DNA of 64,000 bases. Origin: UBA11222 sp049323435. Its GTDB lineage: Bacteria; Pseudomonadota; Alphaproteobacteria; UBA11222. Under the pieces are notes generated by a model that was not told the origin of the DNA, did no database searches, and saw only the letters and a program-made list of their open reading frames with translations. Positions 50,336 through 58,474 of this stretch are shown here, one piece after another. Within the stretch, counting starts at the first letter, position 1. Each line of letters starts with the position of its first letter. The position numbers and the translations under genes are program-made. The DNA is taken from contig JBMOMX010000027.1 in the NCBI GenBank assembly GCA_049323435.1, positions 55,605 to 119,604 of the forward strand. The letters run 5' to 3'.

Positions 50336-51388
50336 ATGGCGCAAGGCAAAAACAGCGAAGCTCCAACAATTATAATCAAGAAGATTAAGAAAATTCAGGG
50401 CGGCCATCATGGCGGCGCCTGGAAGGTCGCCTATGCCGATTTCGTGACCGCCATGATGGCGTTTTTTCTTATGCTCTGGCTGCTCAGTTCCACCTCCAAG
50501 GAACAGAAGGAGGGTATTTCCGAATATTTCAGCGTCACCATGGCCAGTTCCGCATCAGGCGGCGGCGAAGGCATGATGGGCGGCCAAAGCATCAGCAAGG
50601 ATGATAGCGTTGCCGATGGCACACCCAGCGTTACACTGGAACTGGCCCCGCCCGCGCCACCCCCGGCCAATGAAAGCGAAAATGAAAACGAGGCCCCCCA
50701 GCCCGCGTCCGGCGCCGTATCGGCTACATTAAGCACGGCTCCGGATGCGGTTGCCGCCGTCGGCGCCGGTCAAGACACTGCCGGTAAGGGGGGCGCCCAT
50801 GAACTCATGACCAGTCTTTCCACAGACCGCACCTCAGCCAAGCCGACGGAAGAAGCCCTCAACAAGGCTATTGCCGACCGGGAAATGAAAATATTCGAAA
50901 AAGCGGAAAAAGAACTGAAGCAGGCCATCAATGATATTCCGGAACTGGCGCAGCTTGCTGGGCAGCTGATTATTGATCACACGGCCGAGGGCCTGCGTAT
51001 TCAGCTTGTGGATGAGGCTGACAGGCCGATGTTCAAGGAGGGTTCTTCCGATCCCTATGCCCGTACCCGCGCCATGTTCAAGGAAATAGCCAAGGTCATC
51101 AACAAGCTCCCCAACAGGATTGCAATATCGGGGCACACCGACGCCAGCGCCTTTCAGGGTGAGGATGGGTATGGCAATTGGGAATTATCCATGGACAGGG
51201 CCATGCTAAGCCGGCGGATGCTGCAACAAACAGGCGTTCCCGACACACGGTTTTCCGAAGTGACGGGCAGGGCCAGCACCGATCCGCTGTTTCCTGATGA
51301 TCCCTTTCTTTCCGGCAACCGGCGCATATCCATCACGCTGATGCGCGAAGCGCCGGTGCTGCCCCCCAGGTCGCTGGGCGTCGAGTAA
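50336..51388 (+). CDS. motB: Flagellar motor protein MotB
   Basis: A 350-aa stator protein. The N-terminal IIIKKIKKIQGGHHGGAWKV leads to the membrane helix AYADFVTAMMAFFLMLWLLS, with the proton-carrying Asp. A Gly/Pro/Glu-rich linker (about residues 65-175) precedes a C-terminal OmpA-like peptidoglycan-binding domain (NRIAISGHTDASAF, WELSMDRAMLSRRMLQQTGV, NRRISITLM). All family features are present. No motA gene is adjacent or in the window; motA and motB are unlinked in some alphaproteobacteria. Confidence 0.93.
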   Translation: MAQGKNSEAPTIIIKKIKKIQGGHHGGAWKVAYADFVTAMMAFFLMLWLLSSTSKEQKEGISEYFSVTMASSASGGGEGMMGGQSISKDDSVADGTPSVTLELAPPAPPPANESENENEAPQPASGAVSATLSTAPDAVAAVGAGQDTAGKGGAHELMTSLSTDRTSAKPTEEALNKAIADREMKIFEKAEKELKQAINDIPELAQLAGQLIIDHTAEGLRIQLVDEADRPMFKEGSSDPYARTRAMFKEIAKVINKLPNRIAISGHTDASAFQGEDGYGNWELSMDRAMLSRRMLQQTGVPDTRFSEVTGRASTDPLFPDDPFLSGNRRISITLMREAPVLPPRSLGVE

Positions 51389-51429
51389 CCGCTTTTGTAC
51401 GATCACTCCAGGCACCGGATGATCAAATT

Positions 51430-52764
51430 TCAATAACCCTTCATAACCGCGTAGAACAACACCAATACGGAACTGGTCATCAAAGCCAAAGCCAGGCCGA
51501 TAAACAAATTGGATATTTTGCCATTTTTGTATTCGCCCATAATTTTTTTATTATTGCCCACCCTGACAATCATAATGAGAAGCGGCACAGCCGCTACGCC
51601 ATTGAAAACGGCGGTGAAAACCAGCGCCTTGATAGGGTTGATGCCCAGGAAATTAATGACCAGCCCCGCAAAGGTGGCAAGGATAATAATGCCGTAGAAA
51701 CCCTTTGCGTCGCCATATTTGCGGTACAATCCCTCTTTCCATCCCAGGGCTTCGCTGATGGCATAGGACGATGAAGCGGCCAGTACCGGCACCGCCAACA
51801 GGCCAAGACCAATAATCCCGGCGGAAAAAATCAATTTGGCGATAAATCCGGCATTGGCAAAATTTTGAACCAGCGGTTCGAGAGCCCGCGCGGCGTCGGC
51901 TGCTGTTGTGATCTCGGTGCCGCCGCTTTTATACAAAGTGGACGCACACACAATTACGATAAACCAGGCGGTTACGCAGGCAAATGTCATGCCGGCAAAA
52001 TTATCAATCTGCATATTCAATAAAAACCGTCTGGTGGCTTTCGGATCTTCGCCTATTTGCGCAATATTATTTTGAAATATTTCTTCTTCCACAATTTCAG
52101 AGGTGTTCCAAAAAAACAGATAGGGCGAAATGGTTGTGCCCAGCATTCCGACAAAAATATATATAGTCTGAGAATTGATTTGCGGCGTCAGGGTGAATGT
52201 ATTCCTGAGCACTTCCGCCCAGTCCTGGCCTATGAGAAACGCGGTGACAGGATAGGCCAGCAGCGTTGCGGCCAGCCATTTCAGAATCCTGGCATAGATC
52301 GCATAGGTAATAAAAATTTCCAGTATAACGATCAATATGGCGTAAAGAATAACGATGGCCGGGAGCGGCACATCCACAAACAGTTGCGTGGCTGCCGCCA
52401 TGGCTCCCAAATCCGCCCCGATATTGACCGTGTTCGCGGCAGCGACGAGCCCAACCGACATATAAAGCAATTTTTTATTGTAATTTTCCTTGATTACGGC
52501 CGCCAAACCCTTGCCCGTGATTGCGCCGATGCGTCCGCAGCTTTCCTGTACCGCCAGAAGCAGCGGATACATCAGGGGAAATGCCCATAGCAATGAAAAC
52601 CCAAAGCCCGCGCCAGCCTGTGAATAGGTGGCAATACCCGACGGATCATCATCCGCCGCACCCGTCACCAGACCTGGCCCTAATGCTTTCACAACCCGCT
52701 TGAGCAAGCCGGGTTCAGTGTCTCCTGCTTCCGCGTCAGCTACAGGAGGTTTTTTTTCATCCAT
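51430..52764 (-). CDS. NRAMP-family divalent metal transporter, NRMT-like metal site
   Basis: A 444-aa membrane protein of about eleven helices in the SLC11/NRAMP family. The first unwound helix reads GPGLVTGAADDDPSGIATYS (about residues 30-49): canonical DPGN is DPSG, so the Asn ligand is lost. The sixth-helix motif reads LGTTISPYLFFWNTSE instead of the usual ...MPHNLYLHS, losing the Met and His. This pattern is that of NRAMP-related transporters proposed to carry Mg2+ rather than Mn2+/Fe2+. The start at 52764 follows GGAGGG. It ends convergent to motB. Confidence 0.85.
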   Translation of the reverse strand: MDEKKPPVADAEAGDTEPGLLKRVVKALGPGLVTGAADDDPSGIATYSQAGAGFGFSLLWAFPLMYPLLLAVQESCGRIGAITGKGLAAVIKENYNKKLLYMSVGLVAAANTVNIGADLGAMAAATQLFVDVPLPAIVILYAILIVILEIFITYAIYARILKWLAATLLAYPVTAFLIGQDWAEVLRNTFTLTPQINSQTIYIFVGMLGTTISPYLFFWNTSEIVEEEIFQNNIAQIGEDPKATRRFLLNMQIDNFAGMTFACVTAWFIVIVCASTLYKSGGTEITTAADAARALEPLVQNFANAGFIAKLIFSAGIIGLGLLAVPVLAASSSYAISEALGWKEGLYRKYGDAKGFYGIIILATFAGLVINFLGINPIKALVFTAVFNGVAAVPLLIMIVRVGNNKKIMGEYKNGKISNLFIGLALALMTSSVLVLFYAVMKGY

Positions 52765-52910
52765 TTACCCTCCAGTTTTTTTGTTGTCCTGTTGACCAGC
52801 CTGATATCGGGCGCCCTCATGCGCGCTTGCTTGACCGCGATACGTTCGTGCGCTGGCTGGTGAATCACGCCGGGCCGGACCATGCGCGATGATGAAGCGG
52901 GGATGACGGT

Positions 52911-54020
52911 TTAATATACCACGACGCTGCGGATGGATTCTCCGCTATGCATCAGATCGAATGCGCGGTTGATATCCGTAAGCGGCATTTTATGGGTAAT
53001 CAGATCATCAATATTGATCTTACCCTGCATATACCAGTCCACGATTTTGGGCACATCGGTGCGCCCCCTTGCACCGCCAAACGCCGTGCCGCGCCATACG
53101 CGCCCGGTGACAAGCTGGAAAGGACGTGTACGGATTTCCTGACCCGCACCGGCCACGCCAATTATTATCGCCTCGCCCCAGCCCTTGTGGCAGCATTCCA
53201 GCGCCTGGCGCATGACATCGACATTGCCGATGCATTCAAAACTGTAATCGGCGCCGCCGCCGGTCAGCGACACCAGATAGGGAACCAGATCGCCGCCCAC
53301 TTCTTTTGGGTTGACGAAATGCGTCATACCAAAACGTTCCGCCTGGGCGCGCCGCGCCGGGTTGACATCCACGCCCACGATCTGCGACGCGCCAACCAGC
53401 CGCGCCCCCTGAATGACATTCAGTCCAATACCGCCAAGCCCGAATACGACAACTTTTGATCCCGGCTCCACCTTCGCCGTATTGATTACCGCGCCAATGC
53501 CGGTCGTGACACCACAGCCGATATAGCAGATCGTCTCGAACGGCGCGTCCTCGCGCACCTTCGCCAGCGCAATTTCCGGCAGCACCGAAAAATTGGCGAA
53601 AGTCGAGCAGCCCATATAATGCAGCACCGGCTTGCCCTTATAGGTGAACCGGCCTGTGCCGTCGGGCATCACGCCGCGCCCCTGTGTTTCGCGGATCGCC
53701 TGACACAGATTGGTTTTGGGATTCAGGCAATATTCGCACTGCCTGCATTCCGGCGTGTACAGAGGAATGACATGATCGCCTTTTTTCAGCGATTTCACGC
53801 CGGCCCCCACCTCGACGACGATACCCGCCCCTTCATGGCCCAGAATGGCCGGAAACACGCCTTCGGGATCATCCCCGGACAGCGTAAAGGCATCGGTGTG
53901 GCAGATTCCGGTTGCCTTGAGTTCAATCATCACTTCGCCTTCTTTGGGGCCGTCCAGCTGAACGGTGACAATCTCCAGCGGCTTGCCGGCCTCAAAGGCA
54001 ACAGCGGCGCGAACATCCAT
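52911..54020 (-). CDS. frmA: S-(hydroxymethyl)glutathione dehydrogenase / class III alcohol dehydrogenase
   Basis: A 369-aa zinc alcohol dehydrogenase. It oxidises S-hydroxymethylglutathione in formaldehyde detoxification and reduces S-nitrosoglutathione. Catalytic zinc ligands lie in ATGICHTD and LGHEGAGIVVEVGAG; the structural zinc loop is PECRQCEYCLNPKTNLC (four Cys). The NAD site is VVFGLGGIGLNVIQGARLVG and the class III ending SIRSVVVY is present. S-formylglutathione hydrolase, often adjacent, is absent. It is followed on the same strand by nothing but a short gap before the NRAMP gene. Confidence 0.94.
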   Translation of the reverse strand: MDVRAAVAFEAGKPLEIVTVQLDGPKEGEVMIELKATGICHTDAFTLSGDDPEGVFPAILGHEGAGIVVEVGAGVKSLKKGDHVIPLYTPECRQCEYCLNPKTNLCQAIRETQGRGVMPDGTGRFTYKGKPVLHYMGCSTFANFSVLPEIALAKVREDAPFETICYIGCGVTTGIGAVINTAKVEPGSKVVVFGLGGIGLNVIQGARLVGASQIVGVDVNPARRAQAERFGMTHFVNPKEVGGDLVPYLVSLTGGGADYSFECIGNVDVMRQALECCHKGWGEAIIIGVAGAGQEIRTRPFQLVTGRVWRGTAFGGARGRTDVPKIVDWYMQGKINIDDLITHKMPLTDINRAFDLMHSGESIRSVVVY

Positions 54021-54032
54021 AGGTATTTCTCC

Positions 54033-55337
54033 CTAAATTAAATCCTGAAGCCGGCTATAAAGTGTCGCCAATAACAGCAATGGCATACGCAATATCGGCC
54101 CGCCTGGAAAAGAACGGTGCGGAATCCGGGAGAAAATGTCGAGTTTTTCCATATCACCCCGAATTGCGTCCGCAATAATTTTTCCGGCAAGACCTGTCAG
54201 CGCCACACCCTGCCCGGAAAATCCCTGCGCATAATAGACATTTCCCGGCCTGCGGCCAATATCCGGCAACCGGTTGCGCGAAACATCCACATATCCGCCC
54301 CAGGCATGGGTAATGGCTGCGCCTTTCAATTCCGGAAAGGTTGCCAGCAGGCGCTGACGCATTCTTTCCGCCAATGCCACAGGCGGCACGGTGGAATAGC
54401 TCACACGGCCGCCAAACAGCATGCGCCAATCCGCCGATAAACGAAAATAATCCAGCACGAAATTCGTATCCGACACGCATACATTATGCGGCAATAATTT
54501 CAGGGCGCGTTCCGGGCCCAGCGGTTCTGTCGCAATGATATAGGTGCCAACCGGCATTATCCGGGCGCGCAATTCCGGTTCCAGCGATCCAATATAGGCG
54601 TTACAGCAGAGCAGCAGATGCCTGGCGCGAATCTCTCCCCCCGCAGTTTCAGCGATGGCCGGGCTGCCCGCCTGGGCGGGACGGATACGGATAACCCGGC
54701 TTTTTTCATATATTCTGACGCCCGCACCACTGGCAGCCGCAGCCAGGCCGCGCGCATATTTCAGCGGATGCATATGCCCGGAGCCCGGATCAAGCAGACC
54801 GCCATGAAAACGGGTGCTTTGCACCTGATCGCGGATCGTGTTGCGGTCCAGCAGACGCGGCCTGTCATACCCCAGACCCGCCAGATAAGCCTGTTCAGCG
54901 GATAACGCCGCCATATGGCGCGGCCGGGTGGCGGCCAAAACATATCCCGGCCGGAATTCCACATCCATGTCATGGCGCGCGATCCGGTCATGCACAATCT
55001 GTACGGCTTCCTGCGAGCACTGCCATAACAGCCGCGCCTGCGTCTGCCCAACCAGCTGCGCAACCTTCGGCATGTCTTTGGCGAAACCGTTAAGCACCTG
55101 CCCGCCATTACGTCCCGACGCGCCCCAGCCGATGCGTTCCGCCTCAAGCAGCACAACGCTGTAACCGGCTTCGGCCAGGTTCAGGGCCGCCGAAATTCCC
55201 GTATATCCGCCGCCCACGACGCATATATCGCAATCCATCTGTCCCGCATATTGCGGATGCAGATCCGCGGGCCCCATGCTATCCAGATATTGACTGGAGG
55301 GGCCGAACTCAGAATCAACCTGGATACCGGATTTCAT
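54033..55337 (-). CDS. FAD-dependent amine oxidase, PuuB/DadA-like
   Basis: A 434-aa flavoprotein of the DAO family. The Rossmann motif is DICVVGGGYTGISAALNLAE (about residues 36-55), then LLEAERIGWGASGRNGGQVL and the C-terminal FAD segment VYYAQGFSGQGVALTGLAGK. The closest well-known group is gamma-glutamylputrescine oxidase. With the ornithine/lysine-type decarboxylase at 46 kb it may belong to polyamine turnover, but the two are 7 kb apart. It is 12 bases upstream of frmA, so the two are probably cotranscribed; frmA would remove an aldehyde by-product only if formaldehyde is made. Confidence 0.87.
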   Translation of the reverse strand: MKSGIQVDSEFGPSSQYLDSMGPADLHPQYAGQMDCDICVVGGGYTGISAALNLAEAGYSVVLLEAERIGWGASGRNGGQVLNGFAKDMPKVAQLVGQTQARLLWQCSQEAVQIVHDRIARHDMDVEFRPGYVLAATRPRHMAALSAEQAYLAGLGYDRPRLLDRNTIRDQVQSTRFHGGLLDPGSGHMHPLKYARGLAAAASGAGVRIYEKSRVIRIRPAQAGSPAIAETAGGEIRARHLLLCCNAYIGSLEPELRARIMPVGTYIIATEPLGPERALKLLPHNVCVSDTNFVLDYFRLSADWRMLFGGRVSYSTVPPVALAERMRQRLLATFPELKGAAITHAWGGYVDVSRNRLPDIGRRPGNVYYAQGFSGQGVALTGLAGKIIADAIRGDMEKLDIFSRIPHRSFPGGPILRMPLLLLATLYSRLQDLI

Positions 55338-55392
55338 ACAGCTTTATTCTAGCGTAAAACCCGTGTGAATAATAGCAGTAGTAAGTCTGCGG

Positions 55393-55911
55393 ATGAAAGG
55401 TAATGATATCCCCCGGCGGCAAAATGTCTTTGGCGGGTTTTCTCAAGATGGGGCTTGCGTGGTAAAGAAAAACGAAAAAAAGAATAATGTCGACCTGACG
55501 GTTCCAGAAAATTTCCTGCATATGCGTCAGGATATTTTGCGCTTTGCCGATGTGGACAGCAACGGCCATCTGAACAATGTCAAATTTTTTGAGTTCTGCC
55601 AGGAAAGCCGTGTTTCGCTTTTTCGCGCCGTTGGCGCGCATGATGGCGAGGATGGCCGGGCCTGGATGATTGCCGCCCTTTCGATTGAGTTTCTGGGCCA
55701 GGTCCATGCGCCTGGCAATATTGAAACTGGTACGCTGGTGCTTAAATTCGGCAACAGTTCCCTGAAATTGGGTCAGGGCATCTTCAATAGCGGCCGTTGC
55801 GCCGCCACCGCCGAAATGACCATGGTGCGGGTCGATCTTCAGACCGGCAAGCCCTTCCCGATAGAACCCATTCTCCGGGAGCGGCTGAAAATGCTGGGCG
55901 GCAGTGGTTAA
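55393..55911 (+). CDS. Acyl-CoA thioesterase, 4HBT hotdog fold
   Basis: A 172-aa frame; the conserved part begins near residue 45 (RQDILRFADVDSNGHLNNVK). The catalytic Asp of the 4HBT fold is in DVDSNGHLNN, then FFEFCQESRVSLFRAVG and the sheet VHAPGNIETGTLVLKFGNSS follow. It resembles YbgC/FadM thioesterases. The start is uncertain: 55393 (MKGND), or a GTG at 55459 (MKKNEKK) giving about 150 aa closer to family length. It is divergent from the oxidase gene. Confidence 0.8.
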   Translation: MKGNDIPRRQNVFGGFSQDGACVVKKNEKKNNVDLTVPENFLHMRQDILRFADVDSNGHLNNVKFFEFCQESRVSLFRAVGAHDGEDGRAWMIAALSIEFLGQVHAPGNIETGTLVLKFGNSSLKLGQGIFNSGRCAATAEMTMVRVDLQTGKPFPIEPILRERLKMLGGSG

Positions 55912-55999
55912 TGCCAGGGCCGGTATCTTCACCAAAAGACGTTGGCATTGCATTCAGAATACAGGTTAATATACGCGGAAATTTTGAGGGATCCGCCAG

Positions 56000-56749
56000 G
56001 TGACCAAGCCAGCCAATATACCCCGTTTTTACGTGACATCCCCGTCACCCTGCCCCTATCTGGCTGGGCGCGAGGAGCGTAAAATATTCACGCGGCTGGC
56101 TGGAGAAGAACCGGGACTGCTGCATGACGCCCTGGCGGATATGGGATTTCGCCGCAGTCAGAACATCGCCTACCGGCCGGCCTGTGTCGGCTGTAACGCC
56201 TGCACCTCGGCGCGGGTTCCTGTTGCCGCTTTCACAGCGGGTAAAAGCCTGAACCGCATTTCGCGCAAAAATCAGGATTTACGTCTTGGCTTTGGCGGAA
56301 CGACAGCCACTATCGAGCAATATCATCTGCTGCGCCGCTATCTGCATGCCCGCCACGGTGATGGCGGCATGGCGGCAATGGATGCGTTTGATTACCAGAT
56401 GATGGTGGAAGACAGCCCGATCACAACCTATCTGCTGGAGCTTCGCCTGCCTGAAGATGGGGACGATAGCGAGGACGACGGCCGCCTGCTGGCGGCCTGC
56501 ATCACCGATGTTGTGGGGGATGGCCTGTCCATGGTCTACAGCTTCTTTGATCCAAAGGAACAGCATCGCAGCCTGGGCAGTTACATGATCCTGCGTCATA
56601 TCGCGCTCGCCCGGGAAATGAAACTGTCCTATGTCTATCTCGGTTACTGGATCGAGGGCAGCCGCAAGATGCACTACAAATCCCGATTCCAGCCGCTTGA
56701 ACTGCTTGGTCCGGGAGGCTGGGAGATCAGAACACCGGCGCCACTCTGA
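56000..56749 (+). CDS. bpt: Aspartate/glutamate leucyltransferase
   Basis: A 249-aa aminoacyl-tRNA-protein transferase that adds leucine to N-terminal Asp or Glu, marking proteins for ClpS/ClpAP. Family features: FYVTSPSPCPYLAGREERKI, GFRRSQNIAYRPACVGCNAC, SLNRISRKNQDL and the ending YLGYWIEGSRKMHYKSRFQP. The start is GTG at 56000. ClpS is not in the window. It precedes the TRAP genes by 100 bases and may not be in their operon. Confidence 0.93.
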   Translation: MTKPANIPRFYVTSPSPCPYLAGREERKIFTRLAGEEPGLLHDALADMGFRRSQNIAYRPACVGCNACTSARVPVAAFTAGKSLNRISRKNQDLRLGFGGTTATIEQYHLLRRYLHARHGDGGMAAMDAFDYQMMVEDSPITTYLLELRLPEDGDDSEDDGRLLAACITDVVGDGLSMVYSFFDPKEQHRSLGSYMILRHIALAREMKLSYVYLGYWIEGSRKMHYKSRFQPLELLGPGGWEIRTPAPL

Positions 56750-56849
56750 ATCCGGCATTGCCCTGCATGGGCAAGGTCATGTAATCCTCATCATGCTTCA
56801 GACAGATAGTGCGCGGACGGGGTGTGTGCGCAGCCAGGGGGAAAGCGAT

Positions 56850-57953
56850 ATGATCAACACGCGCAAAAGCAGGCGTTCATTCATCAAGGGTTCCGCAGCC
56901 CTGGGGGCCGCCGCCGCCGCATTTTCCGCCCCTGCCATCGCGCAGGGCAAGCGCACCCTGAAAATGGTCACGACCTGGCCCAAAAACCTGCCCGGGCTGG
57001 GCATGGCGGCAGAGCATGTCGCCAAGCGCATCAATGAGGCAACCGATGGGCAATTGACGGTCAAGGTCTATGCGGCCGGTGAGCTGGTTGGCGCCTTCGA
57101 CGTTTTTGACGCCGTATCCAGCGGCAGCGCAGACATGTATCACGGCGCCGAATATTATTTTCAGGGCAAAAGCCCCGCCTTTAATTTCTTTTCCGGCGTG
57201 CCCTTCGGATTAACCTCCAACGAGATGAACGCCTGGATTTATTATGGCGGCGGCCAGCAATTGTGGGATGAACTGAGCGCCAAATTTAATCTGAAACCCT
57301 TTATGTGCGCCAATACCGGGGTGCAGATGGGCGGCTGGTTCAACCGGGAAATCAATACCATCGAGGATTTCAAGGGTCTGAAAATCCGCATGCCCGGATT
57401 GGGCGGCGAAGTGTTGCGGCGGCTGGGCGCGTCCGTGGTCAGTATTCCGGGCGGCGAAATATATACCAGCCTGCAACAGGGCGTGATCGACGCGACCGAA
57501 TGGGTCGGCCCCTGGAACGACATGATTTTTGGTTTTCACAAGATCGCCAAATTTTATTACTGGCCCGGATTTCATGAACCTGGCTCCACCCTGGCGCTGA
57601 GCATCAATCTGGATGTCTGGAATAGCCTGTCAAAAAGCCATCAGTCCATCATTCAAAACGCCTGTGCGGCGCAAAATGATATTACTCTGGCTGAATTCAA
57701 TGCCAATAACAGCACCGCGCTGTCCATCCTGGTTGAAAAACACAAGGTTGAACTGCGCCGTTTTTCAGACGAGATCATGACGAAAATCGGCGCTGTGTCC
57801 GGGGAAGTGATGCGCGAAACCGCGCAGGCCGACGATATCACGCGCCGGGTCTATGAAAGCTATCTTGCCAGCCGCAAGAACTCCATGCGCTGGTCGCAAA
57901 TTGCCGAAGAAAATTTCTGGGAAGCGCGCCGCTTGCCCTTTAGCTACGAGTAA
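56850..57953 (+). CDS. TRAP transporter substrate-binding protein (DctP family), Tat-exported
   Basis: A 367-aa periplasmic binding protein. The signal reads RKSRRSFIKGSAALGAAAAA with a twin arginine, so it should use TatABC. The mature domain includes KMVTTWPKNLPGLGMAAEHV, AGELVGAFDVFDAVSSGSAD, EINTIEDFKGLKIRMPGLGG and YTSLQQGVIDATEWVGPWND, typical of the dimeric TakP group that binds 2-oxo acids or related carboxylates. The ATG at 56850 follows AGGGGGAAA. It is followed by the DctQ and DctM genes. Confidence 0.92.
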   Translation: MINTRKSRRSFIKGSAALGAAAAAFSAPAIAQGKRTLKMVTTWPKNLPGLGMAAEHVAKRINEATDGQLTVKVYAAGELVGAFDVFDAVSSGSADMYHGAEYYFQGKSPAFNFFSGVPFGLTSNEMNAWIYYGGGQQLWDELSAKFNLKPFMCANTGVQMGGWFNREINTIEDFKGLKIRMPGLGGEVLRRLGASVVSIPGGEIYTSLQQGVIDATEWVGPWNDMIFGFHKIAKFYYWPGFHEPGSTLALSINLDVWNSLSKSHQSIIQNACAAQNDITLAEFNANNSTALSILVEKHKVELRRFSDEIMTKIGAVSGEVMRETAQADDITRRVYESYLASRKNSMRWSQIAEENFWEARRLPFSYE

Positions 57954-57960
57954 TCCTTCC

Positions 57961-58470
57961 GTGCAGAAAGCGCTTTATCTCGCCAACCTCATTGACGCCC
58001 TGAACCGCAGCATAGGCCGGACCACCGCATGGCTGGCGGCGGTGATGATCGTGGTGCAATTCGCCATTGTCCTGTTACGTTATGTTTTCGGTATCGGAGT
58101 GCTGGTATTGCAGGAATCCCTTACTTACATGTTCAGTATGCTGTTCATGCTGGGCGCAGGCTACACGCTGCTGCAAGATGGCCATGTCCGGGTGGATATT
58201 TTTTACAGAACCGCAAAAGTCAAGTCCAAGGCGCTGGTCGATTTTCTGGGCAGCGTGTTTTTTCTGATCCCATGCTGCGGGTTGATTCTGATTATTTCCC
58301 AGCCTTATGTGGCTGCCTCCTGGGCGGTGCTGGAAGGCTCAAAAGAAACAAGCGGCATTCCCGGCGTTTTCTTACTTAAATCCCTGATACCCGTTTTCGC
58401 CATTCTGCTGCTGCTGCAAGGTTTGGCGCTTGCCATCCGCGCTTTTGCTGCATTGCGCAAGAAAGACTAG
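57961..58470 (+). CDS. TRAP transporter small permease (DctQ)
   Basis: A 169-aa four-helix protein, starting with GTG at 57961, seven bases after the binding-protein stop. Typical segments are NRSIGRTTAWLAAVMIVVQF, RYVFGIGVLVLQESLTYMFS and GAGYTLLQDGHVRVDIFYRT, the R-V-D-x-F motif of DctQ. It joins the large permease to form the sodium-driven transporter. The next gene starts five bases later. Confidence 0.92.
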   Translation: MQKALYLANLIDALNRSIGRTTAWLAAVMIVVQFAIVLLRYVFGIGVLVLQESLTYMFSMLFMLGAGYTLLQDGHVRVDIFYRTAKVKSKALVDFLGSVFFLIPCCGLILIISQPYVAASWAVLEGSKETSGIPGVFLLKSLIPVFAILLLLQGLALAIRAFAALRKKD

Positions 58471-58474
58471 CCGC

